Part shown: positions 1 to 12,912 of the stretch, in pieces
How positions within the stretch are numbered: position 1 is the first letter of the stretch
Layout of the letters: each line of letters starts with the position of its first letter
From: Diadema setosum
Taxonomy: Eukaryota; Echinodermata; Echinoidea; Diadematoida; Diadematidae
Direction: 5' to 3'
DNA length: 64,000 nucleotides
Assembly: GCA_033980235.1 (NCBI GenBank)
Contig: CM067067.1
Span: forward strand, 5,584,289-5,648,288
Made by a program: the position numbers and the translations under genes
Notes under the pieces: model-generated
Database searches by the model: none
Told to the model about the DNA's origin: nothing
Seen by the model: the letters and a program-made list of their open reading frames with translations, nothing else

Positions 1-41
1 AACAAGAGTGCGGTTAACAGATAATTATTTTTGAGATCAAA

Positions 42-70
42 CTCTCTCTCTCTCTCTCTACATATATATA

Positions 71-118
<48 letters not shown>
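42..118. repeat. (CT)n then (TA)n microsatellite
   Basis: A CT run of about nine units passes directly into a TA run of nearly 60 bases. It is simple-sequence DNA with no coding content. Confidence 0.95.
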
Positions 119-121
<3 letters not shown>

Positions 122-3100
122 ACCAATCATACTTTGAGTGTGTGTAAAGATTTCACCTTCATCAGATTTAGTTGAATCTCAAACAATAAAAAAATCTTTA
201 AATGCTGGTTAAATAACATATTCTGATAATATATATGTAATTCAGATTGAACAAAAAAAAATCTCTGAATTTGATATTAACGTCACGTTACGCTATATTT
301 ATCCTATTTAATGTATACATTTACAGATTGCAGAGTTTAGAATATAAAAGATCGTGATATGAACATAACAATTGCATTTGATGTAACCAAAATATTATAA
401 TGTCTGTGCGCATAATTCACACATCAAGTTGTATGGTTTGAGTTTTAAGTTTATTAACTTGATTTCACATGGAATACGTGTACCGTGGTGGCAAGAAAAG
501 GGCGAATTTTGATTATCACGGTGCCATATAATCATTTGGAAAGCAATTTGATAGTTTAATAAACACCTACTGGTATTATCTTCATTGATATATGTACTAA
601 CTAAATAATAAGAGATTAATGGGAGATACAGCAGTGATGTTTGTGTGTGAGAATGTATGAGTGTGTGAGTGTATGTGTGTGTGTGTTTGTAAGTGTGTGT
701 GTCTGTTTTGTGTGTAAAAGTGCATTTTGTAAGACCAGAAAGATAAGAAACCAAATAAGAAACGGTCACGCAGGCGAAATGATCTAATAAAGGTTGACAT
801 GAAGATAATTACGATATAAATGAGAAAAGATTTCAGGTAGGCCTACACGATAAACAACAACAACCAAGCTTGCAAGAAAATACATGATCTTGACAGATTA
901 TATTTCTTGCAAAATATACTACAAAATAAATTACATCTTAGATTATGAAATATGATAAAATTGCACTTACATACCGCAAAGTAGATTATGCCTCATCAGT
1001 CAGTATAATTCAATTTGGAATGTATTTAAGTCCGGAGATGTAAAATCATGGATAATGCAATACCTGCAGATTCTTCTGGCCAGCTGTGTTGTTGATGCCG
1101 AAGTTATATATTTTGTTATGTCTGCATTCTAAAACAAAGATTACTAAATGAGTGATCATCGCATTTATGTGTCTGAAGTAATAAAAGACCTTGTCCCATG
1201 ATTGAAATGATTTTAACATTTAAAGGATAAAGTATTTAAAGAATATTTCATCGAAGATTGTGCTCGAGTCAATAATCGTATGCGACAAGATAGTTTGGAA
1301 ACCAATTTGAAGTAATAAAGGATTATGTGAACTCTTGCATGTTATTTATTGCTTAAAAAAAAGGAGTCATGTAATAAACAAAATGCTCACTAGAGCTGCA
1401 CGTTTATTAATATTTGGCGGCAAGGAATGTGTGTTCTAAGGGGATAAAAAGAACCACAGTATCTGAAGAAGTCTATAACGCACCGTCGCTAGACCTGATT
1501 CAGTAGAATAATACTTTTCTCTGGTTATTTTTTCTCGAAATGGAGCGGAGATGATGCACATGAATATGTGAATCACAAACAGTGGACACGTCGAGAAATA
1601 GTTAGGATACCAACAACGTGAATCCATCTTCGGATATCCGTCGTGACATGCTATGATTTTCTTGCCAACGGCTTTAAGATATATGATCAAATGCATCCGT
1701 CATCTTATCTTTATCTCTTATTGCTTTCAAAATAATGATTGACGTAAAGTACAGTAATTATGCCTGCGTAAATTAGAGGTAACATTAAACATACAAATAA
1801 TGTTCATAATTGTAACACGACTCACTTAGAGAGCAGGCCTCGGTTCTCGACGTGACTACGTTCCAGATAAATAATAATAATAAAAAAAAACACGGATAAA
1901 TGTATATTACTTCTGTGAAGAGCAGAATCGTGGATTAAGAACCGAATTTATTCTCGCATTGTGTTGTTGTGTCCTTACCCAGTTTTAAAGTTGTACGGGG
2001 CTTAAATGTGAAACCACGGCAATGCCCCAATCGATCGCTTCATAAACAACAACAAGAAATGAGAACAACACCAACAAAACACCCAGGATGATGAAACGGA
2101 GAAAACACATAACATTCACTGTTCGGATCTTCTGTGGTTGAATGTTCGACTAAAATAACATCCTAAGCATACTGAAGTGTACCATTTCGTGTCATTTGTT
2201 CCAACCAGGAGCGCATTATTATGGAACAAACGGCGGAGGAGTTTGGGCCACGGTGTTTGCTTCGGAGACATGTCAGGAGGGGGGAAATCGTATTACGTCT
2301 ATACCATGCCCGGTCCCGACGCGGTTCGTTTACCAGCAAATGGTCTGAAACTAACTGGTCTACGAAGATCCAAAATGCTGCTTAATCTAGCGTGTCGACT
2401 TCTGTGATTTTGAGGTGAGGAACAGACCAACTCCTAATGATCCTAAGAAAGCGGTGACCTTAAGTATCAGCTTCACGCAAAGATAATCTAATCGCATTCT
2501 GAAAATACGTTGTAGGTTTACTTGTTATGTAAGAGTATCACGTTTCATGAAGTCTTCATGAACGCTGCTCATGTCCATTATGTCATTTGTTGTTGTTGTT
2601 GTTTAATCAGGTGAACATGCTTTTACAATGAACAAACAAGTATGAAAGAGTAACTGTAGTACAACCGTTATGACGCGCAAAAGAACTTTCTCTCTACATC
2701 AATCAGAGAAAGTGACGTGGATGAATTTCTTTTTGATTAGCTTTGCAAACTGAACAACAACAGATACCAAGAATAGTGCCGGTTATACAATTGTAAGAAA
2801 TGGGTTCATATTAGGAGTTCCAAATGGAAACTCGAATATGCTGATTTGATGATATGAAAAGTAATTATTTTGTTTCTTGCACAGAAAGGATCAAAGAGTG
2901 GGGGTGTAACGTTGTCTCCCAGTATTGCTACGAACGTCCGTGAGCTTGACGTAAAGTAAACACACAAAATGTGACATTGTGGGGGAAGATGTTGAGCTGT
3001 CAACCACAATGATACAATCAACCTATCTGGAGTCCGAAACAAATTGTTCATTAATCCATAATATTGATAGGTAAGATATTAGCAGAATCAGAAGATATTG

Positions 3101-5340
3101 AGACCGCATTATCTAATATTACTTCCCAGAGATCAGGAGTAGTGAGCAAATCGTCTATACAAATTTATTTGTTTATTTTACTATTTTAGATGCAAAGTAT
3201 AACCTTGTAAGAGTATAGGTGACTACTCGTTAGAACTGAGAAAGAACGAATGTGAATTATTAGCTCTAAAAATACCTGCTTCAAAAACTTCTATTACAGG
3301 GGTCAAAGACCGTTGGTCAATGTAAGGAAGGTGTTAAGGGTGCATTGGTGGCACGATGGCCACCAAGATGGCATAATTTGCAGAACACCTTTTGTAAATG
3401 TCTATGCTCGTTTCACACATGCTGGTGATGAGATACCAATTTATCTTCCTGAATCATCTTCAGGTTTTCGGACTCTTCTTTAGGCTTTGTTGTGTAAGTT
3501 TCGTCGGATTGTTCGGCCGATCTTCTGGGCGGACTCGGATGACTGTGCCCATGCAATCAGCGCAACTTCGATTCTCCTTCTGGGTCTAATAAATCAGGAT
3601 TTGTGACGAGATTATTGGCCGGGTATTCAATCGACCAGAGGGGGGAGAGCTTTCATACTTTGCCACCGTAGAGCGATTGATGTGTCAGTGATTGTTACCT
3701 GTGCGTCTCTCCCGGTCTTCTTTTCGAGTTTCCGATCTGTCCAATAAAGGACACTCACATGAGCCGCGAAGTTTACCCCCTTCATGACTTACGGATAAAA
3801 TGACCGTCTGTCTGGAACAATTCACACCATCACACACACAAGGGGTACACCGCATCCTCTCTCTCTTCTTCACATTTAAACGAAGACAAATGTGTCACCC
3901 AGGTAGGAAGGAGAAAACTCTGAGTGTGTCCCGTTACTTTGTCCTTTTGAAGACATACCTACGTCTATCTAAGCCTGTGTTCATACCGGCATAATCATCG
4001 GCAATTGCCACATGACTTGTCGAGTAATGCCTGTGTCGGTAGTAAAGCAGGTTGTTCGAAACTGCGGTAGTTATGTCTTTTTTTTTTTTGTTTTTTGTTT
4101 TTATCGCAGGTAGAGTGGTCTCGATTCGGCATTTTGATTCGAAAGATACCTTGCATTTCATTCTCGTCATTTACAAATATTTGTAGAAATCCCTCCAATC
4201 ATTCACATTCAAAATCAGCCAAGTAAGCACCGGTAAGGCATTTCGTGATGTGAAGTTAAAAAACAAGAATTCAAGAAAAAAGAATGCGCGACAGATTTAT
4301 TCGGGAATTAATCGTCCAGTATCGTAATTAAGTTTCTGATGTGCATCGGGCGCTGAGAGTGAGTTCGATGGCGATCCGATTTGATGATTCCGTGAAGAAT
4401 TACATTCTCACCACAAAGGATCCCAATCTTAGAGAAATCCGATACGCCCAATTTGGATCCCATGAAATCGACGTAGATTACACACTCCAAGACATTCCGC
4501 GAAGTGAAAAAGCGGGGAGCAAGAACCCCACGAAATGGTTAGCGACATCACGCCAATTATGCGTCATTATAGTAATGAATGGGATGTGATAATAATTGGG
4601 ACCAAGAGAGCCTATTTTTATTCCTCCGTCGGATTTATTTACCCTAGCTCGGATTCAGAAACGTGGGGGCCAGTAACAGGCAAGGGGATGTCTGGGGCCA
4701 TCCTCCCTTGTACTCTGCTTGGCTACCCTGCTGATCAGCTGAAGGTTATTGTAACAGTGCTCTCTGAGAAACCTGCAATGTAAACTTAAAATTAAGATGA
4801 AGGGGGAAAGATGAGGTGTGTGCATGGGGGGGGGGGGGGGGGATGGGCACTGATGATTGCCATCAAATGGACCGGAGTCGTACGTTGCCGTCGGTAAAGA
4901 ACAATTAATTAGAAGATGTTGGTTGATGCGCTGGTCGTTTTCCTTTCGAAAACAATAAAGCAATCACAGTAAACTTATCCCAATCTTCACAGCTATCAGT
5001 CAATTTTCTTTGGCTTTCATTCAATAATTGAATTGTTTCGTTGGATTTATTTAGCTCAAGGTATGACAAAGTTCCCTTTTCATAACTGGACCCAAGTTTG
5101 GACTCACAGTTCCTGCAACGGCATTTCGACACTGCAAATCAATGAAATAGTCTTTGATGAAGAAAGCATAAAATGAGAAGCACACATTAAATATTAGGTG
5201 AGTGGAGTTGTCATGGGGGAATTATTCTGTGGTCGAAATTGAACAATTACAGCAATCAATATGATCTACGAAATGATATTCTCGACATCGAGTTGTTTGA
5301 ATCTTTGAGCTCTTCGGGTTCGTCAAAAGACATGAAAAAC
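119..5340. other. Intergenic stretch, no gene recognised
   Basis: Only short open frames occur, none with family resemblance or paired splice sites. An imperfect TG tract lies at 639-714. An 8-bp hairpin (TTGGTGGC/GCCACCAA) lies near 3343-3364, and a G-run at 4827-4842. Nothing else is recognised. Confidence 0.6.
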
Positions 5341-5688
5341 CGGGGTCATCCCACGAGACAGACACCCACGAGTCATATGGCCCACCAGTTCTACGTTGAC
5401 AAAAAGAAGTTTATAAGTCATACAGCCCAGGAGTCATACATCCCATGAACTCGACACCATAGGTAAATAAGGCTCATGAGTATACGACAGTAGGCAAACA
5501 AGGCCCGCGAGTCCAACACAGGGCAAAAGAGTTCCATGAGTTCAACCCTAGGCAAACAAGGCCCGCGAGTTCGACTTTACATCATGGGGATCGTGGGCCT
5601 TGTTTGCCTATTAATTGTCGAGCTCATGGGCTGTATGACTAATACTGACTGTATGACTCGTGGGTGTCGAACTCGTAACGTGCACCCG
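5341..5688. mobile_element. Foldback/MITE-like element, copy 1
   Basis: The ends are inverted: ACACCCACGAGTCATA near the left end is matched by TATGACTCGTGGGTGT near the right end. The interior is built of degenerate units of the kind CACGAGTCATACAGCCCA in both orientations, plus GGCAAACAAGGCCCGCGAGT units that reappear inverted at about 5597-5610. A shorter relative lies at 30523-30731, which shows that this is an interspersed family. There is no coding capacity. The exact outer ends and target duplication are uncertain. Confidence 0.65.
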
Positions 5689-6479
5689 AACAAAAGATCT
5701 TAAAATTGGGGAATTTGGAGTGGACGTGATGATGGGTTGGGACACCAATGCCTGCTTCCAAGAATCAGCAGCACCCACTAGAAATTCTGGGTGCGGAAAT
5801 GTGGCAACATTTATGGATTGTTTTTGACCTTGGAATATCTCTGGTTCTCTTGAAGATGCATGCGCGGTAGGCTGTCGACTTGACCTTTATCAAATATGTG
5901 TCTTCGGTTTCGCCTGCATTTTTTTTTTTCGGTTGTTCTTCATCAAGAGAAGGTAATAGGATCGACATGCGAATCTCATCAGTCTGTAAGGTCAGTTTGG
6001 GGTTTACAGGTTCTTTGATACGTATACCTCATCGTGGAGAGCAGCGGCCGTTCGCCAGCTGGCTCTAACCGAGTCCCACCCTGTTGCAGGACTCAGTTGG
6101 TGCCTTGTTTAATCATTACGTTCTGACGATACATATATATCGATATTTTGCTGGCTCAGCTGAAGACTCTTTTGGGCTATCGGTCTGGTCAACTACGGTT
6201 CATCACAAGCGTCTTTGTCGGTACAGAGACCTCTACTCTGGATGACACCCCAGATCATTAGCAATTTAGCGAAGCAGCGGCGAGACCGGTGAGGTTGATG
6301 TCTGGATGTCATCAATGGGTCCAGGCATGAACCACCTCGGCACAGACAAATTCGATATTGTGATTAAGATGACATTCAACCGAACAATTGGCGACATGGG
6401 ATCATGAAGGTCTCATTTTAATTATTCTGATGGGCAATAATATGATTTATGTAACTAAAATAAACACACTCATAAGAAC
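5689..6479. other. Intergenic stretch, nothing recognised
   Basis: No open frame with family resemblance, RNA gene or clear repeat was seen. Confidence 0.5.
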
Positions 6480-6511
6480 ACACACACGTTGTGTGTGTTT
6501 GTGTGTGTGTG

Positions 6512-6543
<32 letters not shown>

Positions 6544-6552
6544 CGCGCGCGC
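6480..6552. repeat. (CA)(TG)n(CG)n tract
   Basis: A short CA run meets a TG run and ends in about nine CG steps. It is a continuous alternating purine-pyrimidine tract. Confidence 0.95.
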
Positions 6553-8058
6553 TGTCGTAGATGTAGTAATAATGATAAAAAATTATCATTGACATGCGTC
6601 CATGATTTCGTACAAGTGTGTTCGTGTGTACGATATCCGAGTACCGGTATGCAATTTCTCTTGGATCGTCATTTATTTCACAATCTTGATGTACTGACTC
6701 TGTAAAATGTTCTCATCAATATTTTGACACTTTGCCTTCTTAGTTTTTCAGTATCTGGTACGCACGAAAAAAGAAGAAGAAGAAGATGTATACATGTATC
6801 GTCACAATGTCGCACTGCAATGTCCCATCGTCATGTTACAGCCCTACTTTGTTTCTGGGTAGACTGTGTCTGTTCAGCGATTATATTTTGGGGATATGTT
6901 TTGTATCTACTCTCTCAATATAGGCCCAGTGATAACACGATGTTCACTTAACAATGACTAGAAGAAAGGTGAAAAAGGTGATAGAGGTATACACATTTAC
7001 TATCAAATACCCCGGAAATTTCCCAATACTGGATGCATCTTATTGGTAGACCTCCGCTCGACAATATACTATGAGCAATTATGAAGTTCTGTCGCCCAAT
7101 GGGCTAATCAATAAAGAACGTCTGGGACAAACCTGTGATGGGATACCCCCCCCCCCACACTACACATACACAATTCCTCTCTCACACACTCTCAAAGTAA
7201 TCATCGTCCTCGTATAATTGAGCTCAATTACATGATTACAACGAAGCATTGAGCAGATCTTAATACTATTCGCTGCATACATACACGCATCATGTACGAA
7301 AATAGTGGTAGACAGACAGACAGACACGCACACACATACACACGCACACACGCGCTTGCTGGACAGTGGCTCGATCCTTTTGGGGACATCCTTGGCGGTT
7401 TTTCAGCGGTTTCCAAATTTCCATTATCACAGCTCGCTTGTTGTCTGGATGACTGGGTTTCTCCACTGTCCATGATGTAAAAATAGACAGATTTGGGAAA
7501 TTGTCCAAGTCTCTGGATCTATATAAATCAGCCTTCTGAGCTTAAAAACCAAATAATAGCTTCTCATGTACCATGTTGCGCAAGGGTACTTCATTTCCAA
7601 GATCTGCTAGGCTCTTAATGGGTATAGGTGAAGAAGAACAAAACTGACAGTATTTTCTGCAACAATCTAAAAAACAAACAAACAAACAAACAAACAATGA
7701 AGAAATTACTTTGCATTTTCTTAGAGGATCACAAGTGAACTCATATGGATGGTCGGAAACAGTCCTCATGCTGAATGCCTTTTTATTAAAAAACGATGTA
7801 TGGAAAGTAGTAAGAAAGAAGTTAAGACGCCACCACAAAAATGATTTTGCAAAGATTGTACACTTTGTAGATGTAACAAGCCCTGACAGAATAATAAGTT
7901 CATTGAAAATCAGTCTCAACGTAATTCTCTTTTCAGACTGTGCGTTTTTGAAGAATTGAAACAAATCGACACCCTACAGGCAATCATATGGTTTGTCACA
8001 TCTCATTTGCAGGTTGAAAAGTATACCGCCTTGGCGAGACAACAGGCGCCCAAATCTG
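6553..8058. other. Intergenic stretch with short simple repeats
   Basis: It holds a GACA/CA tract (7311-7355), an (AAAC)n run (7671-7697) and a C-run near 7147. No gene was recognised. Confidence 0.55.
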
Positions 8059-8079
8059 GTGTGTGTGTGTGTGTGTGTA
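8059..8079. repeat. (TG)n microsatellite
   Basis: A short uninterrupted TG run. Confidence 0.9.
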
Positions 8080-8159
8080 TGTTTGTATGTCTGTTAAAGG
8101 AAAGCCTCGTGATATTTTGATAATGTTCTCGGCACTTGCATTTTTTTACACATATGTCA

Positions 8160-8248
8160 ACACACACACGCACGAGCGCGCGCGCACACACACACATATA
8201 TATATGTATATGTATATATATATATATTTAGTATATATATATTTAGTG

Positions 8249-8314
<66 letters not shown>
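8160..8314. repeat. (CA)(CG)(TA)n compound microsatellite
   Basis: A CA/CG segment is followed by more than 100 bases of almost pure TA with a few TTTAG interruptions. Confidence 0.95.
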
Positions 8315-8315
<1 letters not shown>

Positions 8316-8317
<2 letters not shown>

Positions 8318-8388
8318 TGAAAGAAATTAGACTTGAGGCGCACATTGCTCTCGAGTCCACTCCAAGTCTGATTTCGATTTCTTTCACT
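8316..8388. repeat. 73-bp imperfect hairpin between TA arrays
   Basis: AGTGAAAGAAAT (8316-8327) is perfectly inverted at 8377-8388, and an inner AGACTTG is inverted as CAAGTCT, leaving a loop of about 27 nt. The unit sits exactly between two TA/CA microsatellites. It could be a tiny foldback transposon or a structured RNA. Only the inverted repeat is directly visible. Confidence 0.55.
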
Positions 8389-8449
8389 ATATGCAACCCA
8401 CAATGAGGCATCGCGTACTTGTGGCAAAGGAACAATCTCTCGCACTATC

Positions 8450-8450
<1 letters not shown>

Positions 8451-8503
<53 letters not shown>
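8451..8503. repeat. (CA)n(TA)n microsatellite
   Basis: About 12 CA units run into about 14 TA units. Confidence 0.95.
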
Positions 8504-8506
<3 letters not shown>

Positions 8507-11382
8507 CGTAATACAAACAATTAAGCGTGTGTCATGATTCAGCGGTTTTTATTTATTCAGCGTTTTTTTTTTATTTGATTTTACGTTTAATTTTGTTCTC
8601 TTTTCAGAGACAACACTGATCAATCTTCTTAGCCATCGTTGGATCTATTAGATGAAAGATAGGTGGTCTGACCGGACTTCAATGGTAACCTACTGATATC
8701 TGAAGCTTACAGGTATGGTAATAGATCCACATACAAAACAATCTTGTGTGTGCGAATTTTTTTTTCTTTTTTTTTTGTTTATTTCTATTTGTATAATCAT
8801 GTTTTTGATCTCTGTAATTTTGTTTGATGTTCTTTAATAAAAAAAAAATTGAAAGATAAAAAAAAAAAAAATCTTGTGTGTGCGTGAAAGTATGTGTGTG
8901 TGTGCGTGTGGGGGGTTATACCTGTGAACGTTTATAATGTGATTTTCGTTTGTTTGTTTGTTTGTTACATCAAATCATACCTTTGAGGCAAATGCTGCTG
9001 TTAGCATGGAAAGTAACGTTTGAGGCTCTTTAGCGTGAAAGGGAAAGTCATAATCTAAAAAGAAATCAGGCAATAACTGACTAGAACGTAAAGTGGCGCT
9101 AATGCACATGACCCAAGTATGCACTGATTTTGCGTACTCTTATCTACATTGTATTTGCAAAGGACGTCCGAGCTTTTTCAGTTATACAAGTACAAAAATC
9201 AGCATACTGTATGCAGGACACCAACTGTGGCTCCTTTAAAAAGCTAATCATGCACAAAATTTCGATATTGTGTTCAACATTCATATGGCATTTGTTCTAA
9301 AGCTCAAGTTCATTTCAAGATTGTTCTATGCAAATGGAGAAATCATGGACTTCTTTCTTCCCCCGGTGGTAAGACCCGTTCGATGACCTTTTAAGAGCCT
9401 CGTGGCACTTGAACCGATAGCGTAAGCTGTCAAACTCCAGCGTCAGACATGTTGACGCAACTCATGTGCAAAATTACCTCACAAACATGTTATTATTGAC
9501 AAGCGCACAACCTGACCTAACCATTACAAGAGTCAACATCTACGTTTGTGCTCTATGTTTCAGTTCATCTGTCAGAATTTCTGGTTCTGATGTCCATTAT
9601 TACGACACCCATCAGTCGGGGAAACTACTCATCGAGTAAGAGGGAGAGAGAAAGGAACCGAATTGGCATGCAAACTTGAGCGCTATCAAAACGTTCGTCC
9701 CATCCACTCAGCCGAGAGGTAATGTTTTAGTTTGAACCCTACGCTTTCAAACAAAATCATTAACAAAGAGAAAGAGAGAAAGAGGGAGGGGGGGGGGGGG
9801 GGAATGGGAGAGGGCGAGAGAGGGAGAGGTGGTGGATTGAACTTGAATTCGTGTGGCCCGGATATAAGCGCAATACCTGATATGAATATTTTATCGCTCA
9901 ATTTGTTTAATTAAGCTGAAGAGTGATTGACGCAGGCGTTGGAGTGAAGACAGGTCTGCCATTGAGCTGGGTTAAACGATCCGATTTAACGCCCCGCTGT
10001 GTACCCCGATACGGCGGCCAATTCTCTTACCGCAAATCATCTGTTGTACTTTTCGTGGCAGTACATAATATCAAAGACACTGCTGTCATCAGAAAAGCTA
10101 GTCATTCTGTCTCTTTTTTTTTTAACGTAGAGTATACCTTGCTTTCTATTTCCAAAACTGCCACTTCATGTAGGTTAGACAAAACCATTGTTGCGGTTCT
10201 TTAATGTCCATGCACGACAGCTGAGAATCAGTAATACGATGAAATTAAGGGGGAAAGAGTATAGCGCTAAGGTGCTGTACGAGTGATCTCGAAACATCGT
10301 CTTCCTCTTCATCCCTATCTTACCTCTTCAACTTCATGTAATTCGATCTTTAACAGTTTATTGTAACACATGTCTCAGTGTCTTGCAGAACGAATGCTTA
10401 ATTTGCTGGGGGAATACACAACAGTGTCGAATATTACATTATAATTTGCACTGAAAATAGAAACAAGAAAAGGAAAAAAAATAAGGAAATGCATGCGTTA
10501 CCATCCAAAGCTCTCATCATGCATCTGTTTCTTCCTTCTCGTTCATTCATTCAGGACTCCCTGTGAGTAATTATGAATACTATCACAGCCTTCATCTACA
10601 CGACAGGCATACTTTTCTTCTCCCCTAAATCCATCTACTCGCGTCAGAGAAGCTACGTGCATAGCATCGATTGAGTTACGTGACAACAGAATGCACCTGA
10701 TATAACGAGGTATGTCTTGATCAGACCATGTAACACGCAAGACAAACTCTCCACCCATGTACTATACGCGTGATGCGATGGCGCCACCTTCATGGTGTGT
10801 TCAAGTTATACAGTCACGCTCAGTGGTTTGAAGTAAATTAGCTATCCACCTCTAGAAAGTATTTTAAAAATTCTCTTTTGTGTCTCCTTTTATTTTGCTT
10901 TCATGTTGTTATTTATTTGCTTTGTTACTATTTCTAGCAAATTTAGGCAAAAAATAAAACATGAAAGGCCTTTCAACGCGTGCGTCCCATTAGAAAGGCT
11001 CATTCAAGGCACGACGTATGACTTATACTCATGCGTTTCCGTGGTCTCGTGCGCTTGAACGTGTTATGTATTAGGCATGACGATTACTGGCTCATTCTAT
11101 GCCATTAATATTATATAAACTCCTCAAAATAAGTTCTGCAATTAAAGTTTGATATATCATATTTCTCTTATACCAGCATTATCTTCATTAAATATGACAT
11201 CATAAGAAAGCCTGATTAATTGTCTTTAAAACGACCCTCATAAAAGGACTATCCAACGACACAACTCTCTTGGAGGAAAGTGATCAGGTGGGTTCAGTGC
11301 AGTTGCAGGTGCGTGCAAGATGCAGTTGAAGGAGGAAAATAGAGATTGAAAAAAAAAAACAATCAATTACTATAAATATTTG
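8504..11382. other. Intergenic stretch, no gene recognised
   Basis: The only feature is a homopurine tract at 9765-9836 with a long G-run (9788-9802). The short open frames lack any family resemblance. Confidence 0.55.
9765..9836 (+). repeat. Homopurine tract with G-run
   Basis: GA-rich DNA with a run of about 15 G, nearly free of pyrimidines on the plus strand. It could form triplex or G-quadruplex structures. Confidence 0.85.
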
Positions 11383-12130
11383 TTATCTTGATGAGTGGGG
11401 AGAATATAATTGTATCAAATATCGTTTTAGTGAAGCTTTCAAAGAATACATACTTGAGCAAAACTTAATGTTTTCCAGGAGATTATCCCAAATGTCCGGA
11501 CCCGAATGTCTTATAGATTTATTTGTCACTAATAATTTGGGATTCAATAGATGGAAATTTCTACATATACGAGTAGGGTACGAATGGACAGAAGTATTAA
11601 ACCTAAACATGTTTTTAAACAATGATGGAAGTTGATTATGAATACATTTAAACATAATTACTGCTACTTGAATAGTATTCAAATAAAAAACCTTCAATGT
11701 TTTAAGTTCATGAAATAAAGAATCAGTATGAGCCAGGAAATGCGATCCAGTACAAATACGTATAACTTTCTTTTGTAATTTGAAAATAGAATTTATTTTG
11801 GTAGAGCCGCAAGTTCCCCATACAACATTACAATAACTTATATATGGGAGAATTAAGGAATTATATAATAAAAATAAAGTTGAACGAGGAAATAACCCCT
11901 ATATTTTTTAGAAATACGCGTTGTAACATGATGCAAATGCTCATTCCAAGTCAAACTTTCATCTATATAATACTCCCAGAAATTTTGAATTCGTTTTCTT
12001 TTCTAATGGGATACCATCAATGTTAATATGTATCAGCGTATCTGCATTATGAAAATGAAGTTTAAGATAAATAAAATGGGTCTTTTTTTATATTCAAAGA
12101 AAGTTTATTAGACTTAAACCAATTTGATAC
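11383..12130 (-). pseudogene. Decayed non-LTR retrotransposon (CR1/L2-like), end of reverse transcriptase
   Basis: The minus-strand open block 11697-11383 reads like the C-terminal end of a LINE reverse transcriptase: FKCIHNQLPSLF, then HSYPTR, then SIRHSGPDIWDNL and SLKRYL. Upstream, across stops and frame changes, recognisable pieces continue up to about 12130: SNKLSLNIKK, YIDESLTWNEHLHHVTTRIS and NIGVISSFNFI. The copy is therefore 5'-truncated and frame-damaged, and cannot make a full protein. The clade assignment is from memory of typical family motifs; the RT identity is more secure than the clade. Confidence 0.8.
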
Positions 12131-12380
12131 TTGATACTTTAATACTTTGATACTTTAAGTCAATGATGACGTCATGAAGTGTGTCATATCAAATTAAATA
12201 AAAGAGCGACGAGAACGCACGAGATTTAACCCAGCTGGAAATTAATGTAATCCTTGATTGAGAATGGTTATTTTTCTATTCAAACAATGCTTTTTATTCA
12301 TCTAGTCTAGCACTGTGCACATATCGTACCACAGCACGTGTGACAGTCACTGGACGATTAGTGTAGTTTGGTAGAACGTA
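12131..12380. other. Short spacer with GATACTTTAA repeats
   Basis: Tandem GATACTT/AATACTT units lie at about 12128-12158, followed by a TGACGTCA palindrome near 12168. Nothing else is recognised. Confidence 0.5.
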
Positions 12381-12912
12381 CACTGCAAAAAGTCCGGTGT
12401 TAAATATGAAACACCGAGCTGGTGTTAAATTTCCGGTGCTCATTCATGGTGTTAGATTAACACCTCCGGGTGTCATTTCGAAATTTAAAATTGTTTTTTT
12501 AATAGTTTCTTAGTTACTGCACTTCTTGTTAATTTTGAACTTCAACAAGACGATAAAGAATTTTCCGATAAAGTACTTGATTTTTGAAAAAATCTGTAAA
12601 TACATTTACACCACAGTAACACCAGTTGGTGTGGTCCCCTATTGAAGCTGGACGGGTGTTATACCATTGAAATCAACACCACCGATATCAAATCAACACC
12701 ATGCGGTGTCATTATTGAATTAACTCTAGCGCAGTGTCAAAAATATCACCAGCCACAGTGTCAAATTAACACCACGAAGTGCCAGGCGAACACTTTTTAA
12801 CACCGTCACGATACATTTTATACACCTGTGGGTGTGGTCCTCTATTGAAGTTTGATCGGTGTTAGATTTAACACACATGGTGTTAAATCTAACACCGGCG
12901 TTTTTTACAGTG
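12381..12912. mobile_element. MITE with CACTG termini and internal GGTGTTA palindromes
   Basis: The left end CACTGCAAAAAGTCCGGTGT and the right end, read in reverse as CACTGTAAAAAACGCCGGTG, form inverted termini of about 33 bp flanked by TA (12379-12380 and 12913-12914), the target of Tc1/mariner-type insertion. The interior is a dense array of GGTGTTA and TAACACC half-palindromes. There is no transposase frame, so this is a non-autonomous element. Confidence 0.85.

Noticed and set aside
4341..4783. Overlapping plus-strand frames near 4.3-4.8 kb
   Set aside because: No family resemblance, no paired splice sites, and they overlap minus-strand frames equally long.
8146..8520. Long frames rich in Ile-Tyr and Cys-Val around 8.1-8.5 kb, and similar frames at 18.1, 23.0, 24.4, 34.3 and 37.5 kb
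   Set aside because: These are translations of TA, TG/CA and TAG microsatellites.
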